Below, piece after piece: positions 1 through 10,924 of a stretch of DNA of 64,000 nt. The position numbers and the translations under genes were made by a program. Source of the stretch: Hyaloscypha bicolor E (Eukaryota; Ascomycota; Leotiomycetes; Helotiales; Hyaloscyphaceae); the NCBI RefSeq assembly GCF_002865645.1, contig NW_020194589.1, forward strand, positions 3,013,750 to 3,077,749, read 5' to 3'. Position 1 is the first letter of the stretch. Each line of letters opens with the position of its first letter. The notes under the pieces were generated by a model, which searched no databases, was not told where the DNA came from, and saw only the letters and a list, made by a program, of their open reading frames with translations.

Positions 1-493
1 TCCGAGTCTTCTTAGAATCTTGTGATCGTGTCATGGTTGTCTACGGTCTTTCAGGGCCAGAAAACTCGACAATTCCATACGTTTGGCAGAATTTTCTGCA
101 AGTTGTCCATTTGTTCCTTTACATAGTCGAGCAAGCCTTCATGTATTTTCTTGTCTCAGCGAAGCCTGCTTGGGATTATTGGAGGATAAAAGAATTGTCA
201 TTACTCGTATGAATACTCATGACCTGGGTGGATATCTGGATACCTCATTCATCAAATAATTGGATCTATAGCTTCGCTACGGGTATAATAAAATAAGCCT
301 GTTCACGCCAACCATGCCCAAGAAATCGGAGTCAAACTCCGAGAAGTTGGGACCTTGTATTACCACTAGGTAACGGAGAAGTGAGTAAGTACCTTATACA
401 GATTGTTCTGGGAAATCTGGGACATTGTCTCGGGAGAAGTTCATGACACCGCCCGGAATAGGGAAAAGCTTCTTCCCCAACACCTACAACTCT
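1..493. other. Intergenic, nothing recognised
   Basis: No open frame of convincing length or composition is visible on either strand. The last part lies 3' of the minus-strand PEX11-type gene and should hold its terminator or 3' UTR. Nothing else is claimed. Confidence 0.5.
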
Positions 494-1408
494 CTACACC
501 TGCCCAGTAGTTCTCCATAGCTCTCGAAAACCCGCCACCCCAGCTACACTTCCCAATACGCCAATCCAAAAGTCACTTGCAAATCCCTCTTCTAAACTCC
601 AGTGCAGCGTAAGCGGTGCCCATACCGCATTCACAACCATCTCCCTCCTCCACTTAGCCGTCCACTTACTCTCTTCATCACTCCCTGGATGAGCCTTTCC
701 TTTCAAGACTCGTAACCTGGCCTCCCTCCACAACCTTACAAAATCCAATCCTACATGCAGCATCCAGAACCTAGAACTCCATATCCAAGCCCTTCCCTGC
801 TTCTCCTTGCCCCAGCCTAGCACACCTTTACTCGCCAAATACGCTCCATTCTCCAAATACTGAAAAGCGATGTTGGATGCTACTTGCGTATACACTATCC
901 TCCGAACAAGGATATCTGTAGGTGGAGAATTATAGACTCGTTTCCCCCAGTTGTAAATCGAGAGGAGGCCCCAGAGCCGTACAAAGATTCGGAAGTCAGA
1001 GATAAGCTCGCTGAGCGCTTTAAGCCGCCCCGAAGTGATGAGTAGGCATGAAGGCGGTAGGGACGAGGTGTCGATTATCACTGTTGTGTTTGGTGGGAGG
1101 GCAATGGCTTGCGAGATGAGCCGGCGGGCTGCGGCGTCGATTCGATGGAGGGAGAGGGAGGAGAGTAGGGAGGAGCTGAGGAGGCTAGTGTAGCAGAGGG
1201 TTAGGAGGAAGGTGTCGGTCCCTGAAGGAGTGGAGAGGACGCGTGAGACATGGGATAGTGTGGCGTCGGTTTTGGAGAGGTATAAAGGCAGCCAGCTTCG
1301 AAGAGTTTGAAGGGAGGGAATTGGATTTAATGGTGGGGTTGGCATTGGGATTGGGATGGCCTTTTCGGGGGCGGTGCCCGGTGGCGGGAGGTCTTGGGTT
1401 TCGGACAT
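494..1408 (-). CDS. PEX11-type peroxisomal membrane protein (Pex11C-like)
   Basis: Single-exon protein of 304 aa. After a proline-rich N-terminus of about 40 residues comes a region resembling fungal PEX11/PEX11C proteins: an amphipathic first half, the segment ISDFRIFVRLWGLLSIYNWG near residues 137-156, a conserved YLENGAYLASKGVLGW-like stretch, and a hydrophobic C-terminal segment (FWIGVLGSVAGVAGF). PEX11 proteins remodel the peroxisomal membrane and drive peroxisome division; the C-variants of filamentous fungi are more divergent. The start is the first in-frame ATG, and the next downstream ATG lies only inside the conserved part. The family call rests on remembered family pattern, not on a search. 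Confidence 0.75.
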   Translation of the reverse strand: MSETQDLPPPGTAPEKAIPIPMPTPPLNPIPSLQTLRSWLPLYLSKTDATLSHVSRVLSTPSGTDTFLLTLCYTSLLSSSLLSSLSLHRIDAAARRLISQAIALPPNTTVIIDTSSLPPSCLLITSGRLKALSELISDFRIFVRLWGLLSIYNWGKRVYNSPPTDILVRRIVYTQVASNIAFQYLENGAYLASKGVLGWGKEKQGRAWIWSSRFWMLHVGLDFVRLWREARLRVLKGKAHPGSDEESKWTAKWRREMVVNAVWAPLTLHWSLEEGFASDFWIGVLGSVAGVAGFRELWRTTGQV

Positions 1409-1615
1409 TGTTATGTATGTTATATCCTAGAGCTTGAAGAAGCTTTGAAGGCCGAAAGCGAAGGTTGAGAAAAATAATAAGTTATATAAAAATATCGTGG
1501 TGTTGATACCGTGGCAGACGCGACGAATGCCGAGGTCCGGAGCGCTGACTAAGGCACTTTTTGCCTTGACGTCTCTCCTTCATGTGAGAGCTTCGTACCT
1601 TGCAAAGTGACCATC

Positions 1616-2095
1616 TCAGAAAGCAGAATTCCGTTCTTGGGTCGTCAGGGAATCCAATGTGCCAGAATGCTTGCCAAAGCTGAGATAAGCCTTCCCCCTA
1701 TCCCGTATTCTCTCTGTGCAACGAAATGACTCTTTCCTCCGTATCCTTATTCCAATAGTCCCGAGTACGAGAATTTGAATTTTGCTTGCCGCCATGCTCT
1801 TAAAACTCCCTAAACCCATTATACCAGCTACTCCTGGTACAATCAAATAAGCAAATGTTACAATCCATCTTCTAGTCATCGCAAAATCAATAACACAACG
1901 TGCGCATTCTCCCCCACCGTCAAAATCGGACTTCACAAGCTGTGTCACATTATACAACTTTTCGTTGATACATTCAAAACCATGAAGCCTTAATTGTTCT
2001 AGTTGGACTTGGAAGAGAGAGTAGGGGCAATAGGGCATCGAGGACTGACGTCTGTATTGTACATTGCATATGCTGAACCCTTCGAAGTCCCCCAA
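1616..2095 (-). CDS. Hypothetical protein fragment with one hydrophobic segment
   Basis: I do not recognise this frame. The central part (about residues 19-110) looks protein-like: paired cysteines (GGGECARC), a Tyr/Leu-rich N-terminal part and a hydrophobic stretch WIVTFAYLIVPGVAGIMGLG that could span a membrane. The last 50 residues are basic and less convincing. It overlaps the 3' end of the neighbouring upstream minus-strand frame (2176-2811), so it may be a downstream exon of that gene. Exon limits are not resolved. Confidence 0.3.
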   Translation of the reverse strand: MGDFEGFSICNVQYRRQSSMPYCPYSLFQVQLEQLRLHGFECINEKLYNVTQLVKSDFDGGGECARCVIDFAMTRRWIVTFAYLIVPGVAGIMGLGSFKSMAASKIQILVLGTIGIRIRRKESFRCTERIRDRGKAYLSFGKHSGTLDSLTTQERNSAF

Positions 2096-2175
2096 ACCCC
2101 ATTTCCGCCTTCCACTTCTGACATCTACAATGCTCGGCGTGTTCTTCTGCGCTCCCCTCCCTCACCCCCTTTCCA

Positions 2176-2811
2176 TTACTCCTTGATCCTCGGCCCATCC
2201 CTCCTCTCCACACTCCGCCCCTCCTCCTTGCCGCTCTCCCTATTCTCAAACATCCCAAACAAATACACCAAGCTCCAAGCCAGCGCCACCTCACACACTA
2301 TAATCCCCACCCGTTGAACCACCCTCCCTCCACCACTCTCCCTCACCATTTCATGAATCCCACCCGACGCCCCCGTAATTTGTGACATCACTGATGCTTG
2401 AATTGTCGTAGTCACCGTCGGCTGCACCATCTCCACAGCCTCCACCTTCGACTTCCCCAGATATCCCAGCGATGCCATCACAACCAACACAATTGCCAAC
2501 GCTAGAGCTAAGATCAGTACGATAAGGAGCGCTATGAAGACTTTTGGGACCCAAGTTTTCAAGGTGGTGGCTTGTTGATGGGAATTGGGGTTGTGCAAGA
2601 TGATAGGTGTTTCGCGTGAGATTGTTATGTCAGTGAGGGACTCGGGGCCGAGATCGGGGGATGACATGATGGTTTCGGGGAGGGAGAAGGTTGTTAAGGT
2701 CGAGTTTCTGATTGTCTTCTTTGCTTCTTCTTGAGTATCTGGATTTTGCATTTCGTGGATTTTGTGTTCGTTGAGGAGGGAAGAGGGAAGAGGGAAGAGG
2801 AGGAAGTTCAC
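2176..2811 (-). CDS. Hypothetical membrane protein
   Basis: Unrecognised protein of up to 211 aa; the ATG beginning MQNPDTQEEAKK (about residue 20) is a more likely start. It has a polar N-terminal half, a strong transmembrane helix around residues 86-113 (VFIALLIVLILALALAIVLV) and a second hydrophobic segment near 168-187 (VGIIVCEVALAWSLVYLFGM), followed by a charged tail. This suggests a two-pass membrane protein of unknown role. It may be spliced to the frame at 1616-2095. Confidence 0.4.
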   Translation of the reverse strand: MNFLLFPLPSSLLNEHKIHEMQNPDTQEEAKKTIRNSTLTTFSLPETIMSSPDLGPESLTDITISRETPIILHNPNSHQQATTLKTWVPKVFIALLIVLILALALAIVLVVMASLGYLGKSKVEAVEMVQPTVTTTIQASVMSQITGASGGIHEMVRESGGGRVVQRVGIIVCEVALAWSLVYLFGMFENRESGKEEGRSVERRDGPRIKE

Positions 2812-3037
2812 GGGGAGAGGAGATTTATTGGATTCTGAGGGGCGGATTCACGGCAGTGATTCAGAGAGTGATTGGTTGCCCCTGCCAAGTGCGTCTATCC
2901 CGAAGTCATTCTCTCTGTCCGCACTGGTACATTCACGTCTCCTTCCCAGTTATTGTCCCATCTCTCCCCAGGACATCCAGCTATCCTTCTCCACCATTGT
3001 CCCAGCTACAACAAGAACATTCATCCCGTCCCGTACC

Positions 3038-3235
3038 CTAAATAATCCCCTTCCATCTCAATCCCCCAATAACCAGAAAAATGACAACAAAAAATGTTGC
3101 CCAGAACAGAGGGCGGAGGCAAGAGCCGCTGAGAAGGCAGTCGCCCACGCAGCCACCCTGGTTGGAGGGACTTGGTGGGTTGTTGTGGACGGGGAGGCTT
3201 AAGGTGGAGTTGGCTTCGGCGTGTTGTTGATCCAT
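3038..3235 (-). CDS. Possible small tail-anchored protein
   Basis: A 65-aa frame starting MDQQHAEANS with a polar Pro/Ser/Asn-rich first half, a Cys-containing segment (GGCVGDCLLSGSC) and a C-terminal hydrophobic helix (LFWATFFVVIFLVIGGL) ending in a few basic residues. That layout fits a tail-anchored membrane protein. No homologue is recalled, and competing open frames exist on the plus strand, so this is a weak call. Confidence 0.25.
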   Translation of the reverse strand: MDQQHAEANSTLSLPVHNNPPSPSNQGGCVGDCLLSGSCLRPLFWATFFVVIFLVIGGLRWKGII

Positions 3236-3239
3236 CGTA

Positions 3240-3987
3240 CCCGAGGTTCGTGGTACAATGAGGAGAAGGAGGTGGTGGTCGTTGACTGTATGAAGTGGTG
3301 GTACAATTGGTATTTGTAGTGAGTGCGTTTGTCCTTGACCGCAGTGGTACAATGTGAGATTACGGAGGTTGCTTGGAGGAGTGTCGTTGTTCTACGCTGG
3401 TTCGTACAATGAAAATTGTCTCTGCGGCTGGTGCTTTGTGGCTCAACCTGCGGCTTGGACTAGCGACTAAGCAAATTTCACACCTCACCAAGATCTGTAT
3501 GTCACATTATACAGAGGTCACAGAGGTGCAATGAAAGATAGAAACTGAGCTGATTGTTCTACTTGAACCTGGGTGATTCTAAAAGGGGAACCAGAGTAAA
3601 CAAAAGGGGGGCGGACACGAGATTAAGCGATCACATGACTGATACGGCCGCTTTGGGAACCATCTCTGATTGCTCTAAACAAGACGGCAGAGTGAGATTG
3701 AGCTATCTTGATTGTTCTAGCTGATATGGGGATAATGAGGAAAGAAGCACGTCCGATGTTCTGGATTGAGGTAGTACACTGAGAAGTCAATCGTTTCGAA
3801 TGTTTGTTTCCAACTGAGCTAGGACGATGAACGGAGAACCACAAAAAAGGTTCAGATTCAGGGCAAAAGACCAAGAAAACAACATGCTGATTGCCCTGGA
3901 CTGAGATGAAACACTGAGAACCAGAGTCAAGATTATTGTTCTGCATAAGCTGGTAGAACAAGGTTAAAACGACCAACCTAAATTCAA
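3240..3987. repeat. Degenerate repeat spacer with TGGTACAATG motifs
   Basis: No convincing gene. From about 3250 to 3410 the motif TGGTACAATG or a close variant recurs four times at roughly 45-60 bp spacing (near 3251, 3298, 3345 and 3401). Between 3540 and 3960 there are loosely repeated blocks containing GATTGTTCT and CACTGAGAA. The same TGGTACAATGAG word occurs in the degenerate array near 21 kb, so a dispersed low-copy repeat family is possible. Confidence 0.4.
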
Positions 3988-6900
3988 CTACCTCTTCAAA
4001 GTCTTCTGCTTCTCCGCATCCTTCACTAACTTTCTCCCACTAACCATCAACCCCTTTCTCTTCCTTACACCATCCATATACCTCTTCGCCACATTCTCCT
4101 TATCCGCCAGCTCGCCCAGATCCTCCAAATCATCCTCCGTAAACGGCACCCAGAACGGATCTTCATCCAATATATCGAAACCTTGGAAAATCAATTGTGG
4201 AGAGGCTGCGCCAGATGTGCGTTTGCGAATCTCGTCGCTGAAGCCGAAGGACTCGGCGACGGGAAGGAGAGAGAGGATGGTGAAGAAGGGCGTGCCTTCT
4301 TTCATGGCTTCGGAGAGGACGCGCCCGCGGCGGCGGGTGATTACGTCGTAAACTCTGCCTAGGACTTCGGCTGTGGAGAGTGTTAGAAAAGAATGTGTGA
4401 ATGGAGGAGACGGGCTTACTGCTTGCTTGGATTTCGCAGGAGTACATAGCGAGTAACAAGCGAGGACTCCAGTCCAAGAACCCTTGTCGAATAGCTTGCT
4501 GAACAGTCTTGATCACTTCTCCAGTGAGTCTTCCCAGCTTGTCTCGCGCAGAAGATTCGTCATCAGTGGAAGGTGTCAGAGTGACTTCTTCGAGGAAGAC
4601 GGCGATTCCTTGGACTGGTTCGTTGCACAGGGGTCCTTGGGCTGTGGCAAGCTGGAAGGCGTAGCTGATCTTGTCAGAGAAGTCGCGAGCCTGTAGTGTA
4701 TCTCCAACTGTTTGCTCTTTCTCCTCTGCTGAATCTCGCAGGCTACAAAATTTAATAGAAGTCCGAGATTGGAAAATGGTAACCTACAATCGGCCACATA
4801 TGCAATCATTTGTCGTGTCTATCAGGACATTTGCTCCAGTTCTCCGAGGTCCAAACGCCGTGATCTGTTCCACTGCATTTGCCCAAATCTCTCTCGGGCC
4901 CTTAACCCTTTCAAAGGTGGCCTGTAGTTGCTTTTTGAACTCTGCGAGCGACAAGACGTTCGAGTTGTCTACTAAATCATCCTCATCGACGTCTTGGTGC
5001 TCGCTGGAATCCTGAGAATTCTTTTTCTCTGTCCGCTTTTCCGCGGCCTGTCTATCAGAATAAAGTCTCTTGATAGCAGTTACATTCTTCCCCAAGAATT
5101 CTGTCACTTCAGCTGGCAGAGGTCGGACGCGAAGTCGAAGGGAAACTTGTTTCGAAGTGGTTGTTGCAATCACCGTACCTCTGCCGAGCTCCTTATTTGC
5201 AGGTGGCTTCATTTCTTCTGCTCGAACTATTGTCTCCCGGTATGGAACAATCGGTTCACCAGCCTGGATTTCGCATCTGGCGAATCGTTCTCGTAGATCA
5301 GTTAAGCATCGCTCCAAATGCAACTCACCAGCTGTCAGCAGAACGTGCTCGCCACTTTCGAACTGCTCGTACTCAGCACATGGATCGCTCTGGACGAGCA
5401 GCTTGAGGCCGCGGATCATCTTGTCGAGATCTGCAGGGTTAACTGGTTCTAGGGCCACTCGCACAATAGGTTTGGAAGCCATGTTGATACCTGCAAGATT
5501 GACGCTGCCTTCGAGCTGGCTACAAATTGTCCCTGATTTGAGAATGTGGCCTTCCAGTCCAGCAACCCCAAAGACAACACCTGCAGGTACAGATGTAAGT
5601 GGCTCAAGACCACGACCCATGAGTAGATACAGAGCTGTAACAGTAACTTTCTGCGGCTCCGGGCTATTATGAGGATGTGTCGGTGAAAACTTTGGAGGAA
5701 GAACATAAACAGAATCCCCAACGGAAAGAGTGCCTGAATAAATGCGAGTGAACCCAATAAGATGCTCACGGTCGAGTTCCTTCTCCTCGACTTTGATATC
5801 TTCAACATTTGTGCTGCCAAGTGCATCTGTAATGCTATCGATAGGATCTTCGGCAGTGCCATTTTCTAAAGCTTGAGCTCTTGCAATTTCTGCTCTTTTT
5901 CGGTGACCCATCTCTCTCGCTTCCTCTGGACTTAAAGTGCCTCCTCGGCGTTTGTTTTCCGGAAGCTCGCTCTCGGGGATGGACACCATCTTGCTGACGT
6001 ACGCCACCACTGGATCGTTCTCCGAGCTCTTGGATTTGATCATAGCTTCTCGGAGGATAGGATCCACGTCAGTAAAGCCAGGGGATTCATCGATGAGAGC
6101 TGGTAGTCGTCCCTCTTGAGCAACGGGTGGTGAGGGTAGAGATTCTATAACAGAGACGAGCAGTGCTGTTGATAGAGGTAGCCATGCGCTAAAGAGAGTG
6201 GTGAGTATCGCTCGAGGATCCCGTGAACGTGTTATGTGAAGTGGTAGAGTAATATTCAAGGATTTCGTAATCTTCTCGGTCATTGCTGGATCACTAAATG
6301 AAGGAAGTCAGAACTTGATATGATTGCATTTTAGTTATAAACATGAGTGGGATGAGAGAGAAATCCACGCACCCCTTCCCCTTATCGCCACCAGTAGTTG
6401 CTTGATATACTGCCCAAATCTGGTCAAGCACAAGCTGAACGAACATCGGTTTTAGTGCTCGGCCTTTCAAGTGCTTCTGTGCTAAAACCTTCTTGGTCTT
6501 GGGGTCTAAGTAGAAGTCTCCCCAGAGGACCTTTTCCATGGCCGTACGCTTGATGCCCAATTTCTTCTCGTAAAGACTGGCGAACTGTCTAACTGTAAAA
6601 GCCCACCCATCGATGGCACTACTGAATATAACATTGTTCTTTTCAGGAGCAAAGTAGAGGTCTTCATCATCCTTCCCCTCAAACTCTTGGTTGCTAGGTG
6701 TAATGTTTTCGGTATCGACAGAGCCGTTAGTGCCAGTAACATTTTCTTCGTCTAATTTTTCTTTTTCTTTGGCAGCGGCGGCAATTCTTTCGTCGACTCT
6801 CTCTCGCCAGTTGAGATCCTCTTCCATTCGCTCTCCTTGAAAAAAACTCCCAAGCACTGCGTTCACTTGTTCGAGTATTTTGGTCAAGTGTGTATAGGCC

Positions 6901-7517
6901 TCTCCGGGTGTCATTTGCAGCTCCGTGATGAGCCTATCCATTTTATTGATTACCAATAATGGTTTCATATGTTCAACCCAAGTCTGCCGAAGTACAGTCA
7001 CGGTCTGACTGCAGACACCTTCGACAGCATCCACTAAGACAACTGCACCATCACAGAGACGGGAAGCAGTCGAGACTTCGCTGCTGAAGTCGATGTGCCC
7101 AGGCGAGTCTATCAAATTTATGAGATATTCGTTCTGTTCGGGTGCTGCATCTGGCGCAGATCTTCGCAACATGGAAAAGTATAGGGAGATGGCGGAAGAC
7201 TCCATGGTGATCCCCCGAATCTGTTCATCTGGCCGAGAATCGAGGTATCTGATCTTGCCTGCGAGCTTGGGAGAAATGATGCCGTTCGTGGCAATAAGAG
7301 CGTCGGTGAGGGAAGTCTTTCCATGATCCTGTTGATGGGATTAGTCCTGTGAGAAGATGCGAGTTTGGAAAGGCCCGTACAACGTGGGCTAATATGCAAA
7401 TCTCGAGGCCATGTCAGCGGTGATATCAAAATTGCCCCTCCATGGACAACTTACATTTCTGATGCCTTCTGGATTTCGCTGCAAAGCGACCAGCTTCTCT
7501 GGGTTGACGACAGGCAT
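3988..7517 (-). CDS. RIA1: Elongation factor-like GTPase EFL1/Ria1
   Basis: EF-2-like cytoplasmic GTPase that, with the Sdo1/SBDS protein, releases eIF6 (Tif6) from pre-60S ribosomal subunits. Proposed exons (minus): 7517-7455, 7401-7381, 7328-6373, 6293-4788, 4742-4420 and 4370-3988; they sum to 1083 codons plus stop with all phases closing. G motifs are visible: P-loop AHVDHGKTS assembled across the second intron, G3 DSPGHIDFS and G4 NKMDR. Domain IV/V hallmarks follow ([17 protein letters not shown], and CEIQAS...[17 protein letters not shown] near the C-terminus). The start MPVVNPEKL matches the family N-terminus. The second exon is only 21 nt. An acidic/basic insertion (about residues 180-240) replaces part of the G-domain, as is usual in EFL1. 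It is divergent from the NLR gene with a 372-bp spacer. Confidence 0.93.
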
Positions 7518-7889
7518 TTTGGAGATTATGCTTCATGTTATTTTTCAAATAGAGCGGAAAGGGCTCGTTGCCAGATGGACAGAGATTGTTGTGAAGTTTC
7601 CAATGTATTTTCAAGTATTTTCTCGATCCTGGTCAACATGAATCAGAATGAGTGATGCGGAAAGCTGCCCGCTAGCGCGCCCAACCCCGCCAGACTTGGA
7701 ATCTGATCACATGAGTCAGCCGAAAAAGGAGGATCACGTGCCGCAGGCGTGCACCACACCTTTCCAAGGCTGCCTGGTGTTGGACACTCTTATCCCACAC
7801 TCCACTTTGAACTAGAATCGCGGAATCTGATTCAACCTTGACTTCCTCGGATACGCAGCAGATTACGAGATCCCAAGCCGTCTGAAATC
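7518..7889. promoter_or_regulatory. Shared divergent promoter of EFL1 and the NLR gene
   Basis: This 372-bp spacer separates two divergent start codons. It contains a Gcn4/AP-1-like TGAGTCA at 7712-7718 and an E-box CACGTG at 7735-7740. Binding is not shown; both motifs are short enough to arise by chance. Confidence 0.4.
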
Positions 7890-10800
7890 ATGCATCTTTT
7901 GGAGATGAAAAGCCAAGGCGAATTCAGCTTGATCCAGGTTGCCACCCATAATACCCTTCCTTACGCAATACTTTCGCACACTTGGACAGATCAGGAGGTC
8001 ACATATCAAGATCTAATTAATAGTGCTGGAAAAAGCAAGTCCGGCTACGAAAAGATCAAGTTTTGTGGAGAACAAGCAACTAGAGATGGCCTACAATATT
8101 TCTGGGTGGACACTTGTTGTATTGATAAGTCTAACTCTGCTGAGCTTTCGACGGCTATTAATTCTATATTCCGTTGGTATCGAAATGCGAAGAAATGTTA
8201 CGTGTACCTCACGGATGTATCAGTGCCCAGTTATAACGGAGTCGTTCAGCCAAGCCAGAGCACATGGAAGCGGCTTTCCGGAATAGCAGGTGGTTTACTC
8301 GAGGCTGGACGCTTCAAGAACTTATCGCTCCGGCAATAGTCGAATTCTTCTCTAAAGAGCGCACGCGGTTAGGTGACAAAAAGTCACTCGAAAAGCCAAT
8401 TCACGAGATTACCCATATTCCAATTCAGGCTCTGCGAGGGAATCCTTTCTCTGATTTCAGTATAGCTGAGCGGAAAAAATGGGCAGCACAACGTCAGACA
8501 ACCGAAGAAGAAGACCTGGTATACTGTTTATTAGGTCTCTGCGAGGTGTCTATGCCGCCTATCTATGGCGAGGGGAGGGAGAAGGCACTTTTTCGACTCA
8601 CAGACGAGGTTGACAAGCGTTCAAGGAGTAAGTAGTTCCACTCGAAGATTATATATACCAATATTCTGTAGTGCCTGTCTTACAGAAGAAACCATTGTCC
8701 ACCGTGCCGTTTGACAAGGACCCGGACTTTGTTGGAAGGCAAGATATCCTCGGAGCATTAGAATTGCAGTTCTCTCGACGAGAGTTTCACCAGCGTGTTG
8801 TGCTCGTAGGGTTAGGTGGAGTGGGGTATATACTCTCGCCTTTTTTGTTACTGTTCCTAATAATTGCTTAGTAAATCTCAAATTGCCATCGAATTCTCAC
8901 ATCGGCTTAGGTCTCAGGATTCCCAGACCTGGGTCTTCTGGGTGCACGCTAGTACTGCTGAGAGATTTGAGCAAGGTTATAGAGCCATTGCCACAGTATT
9001 GGAGCTGCCGGGATGGAATGACCCAAAGACTGATATACTGGACCTTGTGTGGAGATGGCTGAGTGACATTAGAAGCGGCCGCTGGTTTTTGATACTTGAT
9101 AACGCCGACGATACTGATGTATTTTCTTCGATGCCAGATAAGGAATTAGAGCACCGGTCTCGTCCGCTCTCAAGCTATATTCCCCAGACTATAACGGGAT
9201 CGGTTCTCCTTACGACGAGAGACCGACGAGCTGCATTATGGCTTAGTACTGGATACGCGAGCGCTATCGCCGTCCACTTAATGACGAGGAAAGACGCCGA
9301 GCAACTGCTTTTCACAAAAATCCCCGATGGAATCTCTTCTGCCCCCGAGCGAGCAGAGCTAGTTCGCGAACTAGACTACCTCCCGCTCGCTATCACTCAA
9401 GCCGCCGCGTATATAAGTGCCCGGGTAACACGAATAACGGTGCCCAGATACTTAGCACTCTATCGTAACGACGAAGTCAGCCAAAGCCGATTGCTGGATG
9501 AGGAATCCGGAGACCTGCGGAGGGATCCAGGTGTGCCGAATTCCGTTATCCGGACGTGGCAAATCTCGTTCGACCAGATAAAAGACAAGTGGCCATCGGC
9601 TGCGAGGCTCCTGTCTCTTATAGCTATGCTTGATCGTCAAGGAATTCCGGACTTCTTACTGCATGCTATCTATCCGAACGATCTTGACCTTGAAGCGGCA
9701 TTAAGCCCTCTCGAAGAGTTTTCCTTGATTTCTGTCGAACGAGGGAGTACGAGATTTGAGATACATCGACTTGTGCAGCTCGCCACACGAAAGTGGCTTG
9801 AGAGATATCAGGAACTCGAGCGATGGCAAGGGATGGCAGTGGAGGTAGTCTCGAATGCTTTCCCCAATGGAGATTACAAAAATTGGGAAATATGCGATGC
9901 GCTATGGCCTCATGCTCAAGAGGTACTAAGGTCAAAATTTGTATCAGATACTTTACGTCTCGGGAAAGCAGCTCTCTTATATCATATGGGATGGTATAGC
10001 TGGATGCAAGGTCGCTATATACTTGCGAGCACACAGAGTCAAGAGTCTCTCAGTATCCGTGAACGAGTACTTCAAGGCAATGACGTTGAAATATTTCATA
10101 GCGTTGGGCTGCTAGGCTCAGTTCTCCAATGCCAGGGCAAGTACAACGAAGCCGAGGCGATACAGCGACGAGCACTATCGGGGTATAAAATAGCGCTTGG
10201 GGCTGAGCATCCTTCTACACTGATCAGCATGGGCGACTTGGCTTTGACAATTTGGAGCCAGGGACGCTGGAAGGAGGCCGAAGACTTGGAGGTGCAAGTG
10301 ATGGAGACGATAAAGAGGGTATTAGGGCAGGAGCATCCAGATACACTAACTAGTATGAATAACTTGGCCTCGACATACTGGAATCAGGGGCGCTGGACGG
10401 AGGCCGAAGACTTGGAGGCGCAAGTGATAGAGACGAGAAAGAGGGTATTAGGGCAGGAGCATCCAGATACACTAACTAGTATAAATAACTTGGCCTCGAC
10501 ATACCGAGATCAGGGACGCTGGACGGAGGCTGAGGAGCTGCAAGTGACGGGACTAGAGATATGCTCAAGGGTGCTTGGGCAGGAACATCCAGATACGCTG
10601 GTCAGCATGGCCAACTTGGCTTCGATATACCGAAAGCAGGGACGCTGGACAGAGGCTGGGGAGCTACAAGTGACGGGACTAGAGATATGCTCAAGGGTGC
10701 TTGGGCAGGAACATCCACACACGCTGGCCAGCATGTCCAATCTTGCCGAAATATGGAAAGGACATGGCCGAGATATAGATGCCCTTCAGCTCATGAAGCA

Positions 10801-10924
10801 ATGTATAGAGGTACGGGCTAAGATCTTAGGGGCTAATCACCCCTCTACTTTGTTTTCCTCAACAACATTACTTGGGTGGGAGACGGGGAAATTGGAGGCT
10901 AGTACTCTAGCTAAGCAAGTATAG
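7890..10924 (+). pseudogene. HET / NB-ARC / TPR NLR-like gene, frameshifted in the HET domain
   Basis: Fungal STAND/NLR architecture. The HET domain starts near the N-terminus (YAILSHTW, FWVDTCCID, then RGWTLQELIAP and a YGEGREKA end). Next is an NB-ARC domain with P-loop GLGGVGKSQ and Walker-B-like RWFLILDNADD, then about seven kinesin-light-chain-type TPRs of 42 residues (RVLGQEHPDTL...NLA). Introns 8628-8671 and 8826-8871 have clean GT-AG ends and correct phase. At 8265-8269 the frame shifts by one: TGG and GAA must share a G for the HET core to continue, so one base appears missing; with it the protein would be about 981 aa. HET domains mediate incompatibility-type cell death in fungi and NLRs act as their sensors. 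This may be a null allele, a pseudogene or a sequence error. An ATG at 8264 could give a protein lacking the first half of HET. Confidence 0.8.
10240..10745 (+). repeat. 126-bp coding tandem repeats (TPR units)
   Basis: Inside the NLR gene at least four consecutive 126-bp units encode 42-residue TPRs of the form GRWTEAEDLE...RVLGQEHPDTLTSMNNLAS. Neighbouring units are nearly identical at the DNA level, including long stretches such as the AGGGTATTAGGGCAGGAGCA block and the GACGGGACTAGAGATATGCT block. Flanking TPRs (10080-10240 and 10745-10880) are much more diverged. High internal identity is a known property of NLR repeat domains in fungi and suggests recent duplication or concerted evolution. 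Confidence 0.8.

Noticed and set aside
2762..3202. Plus-strand 146-aa frame
   Set aside because: Composition is random-looking and it overlaps frames on the other strand; no motif.
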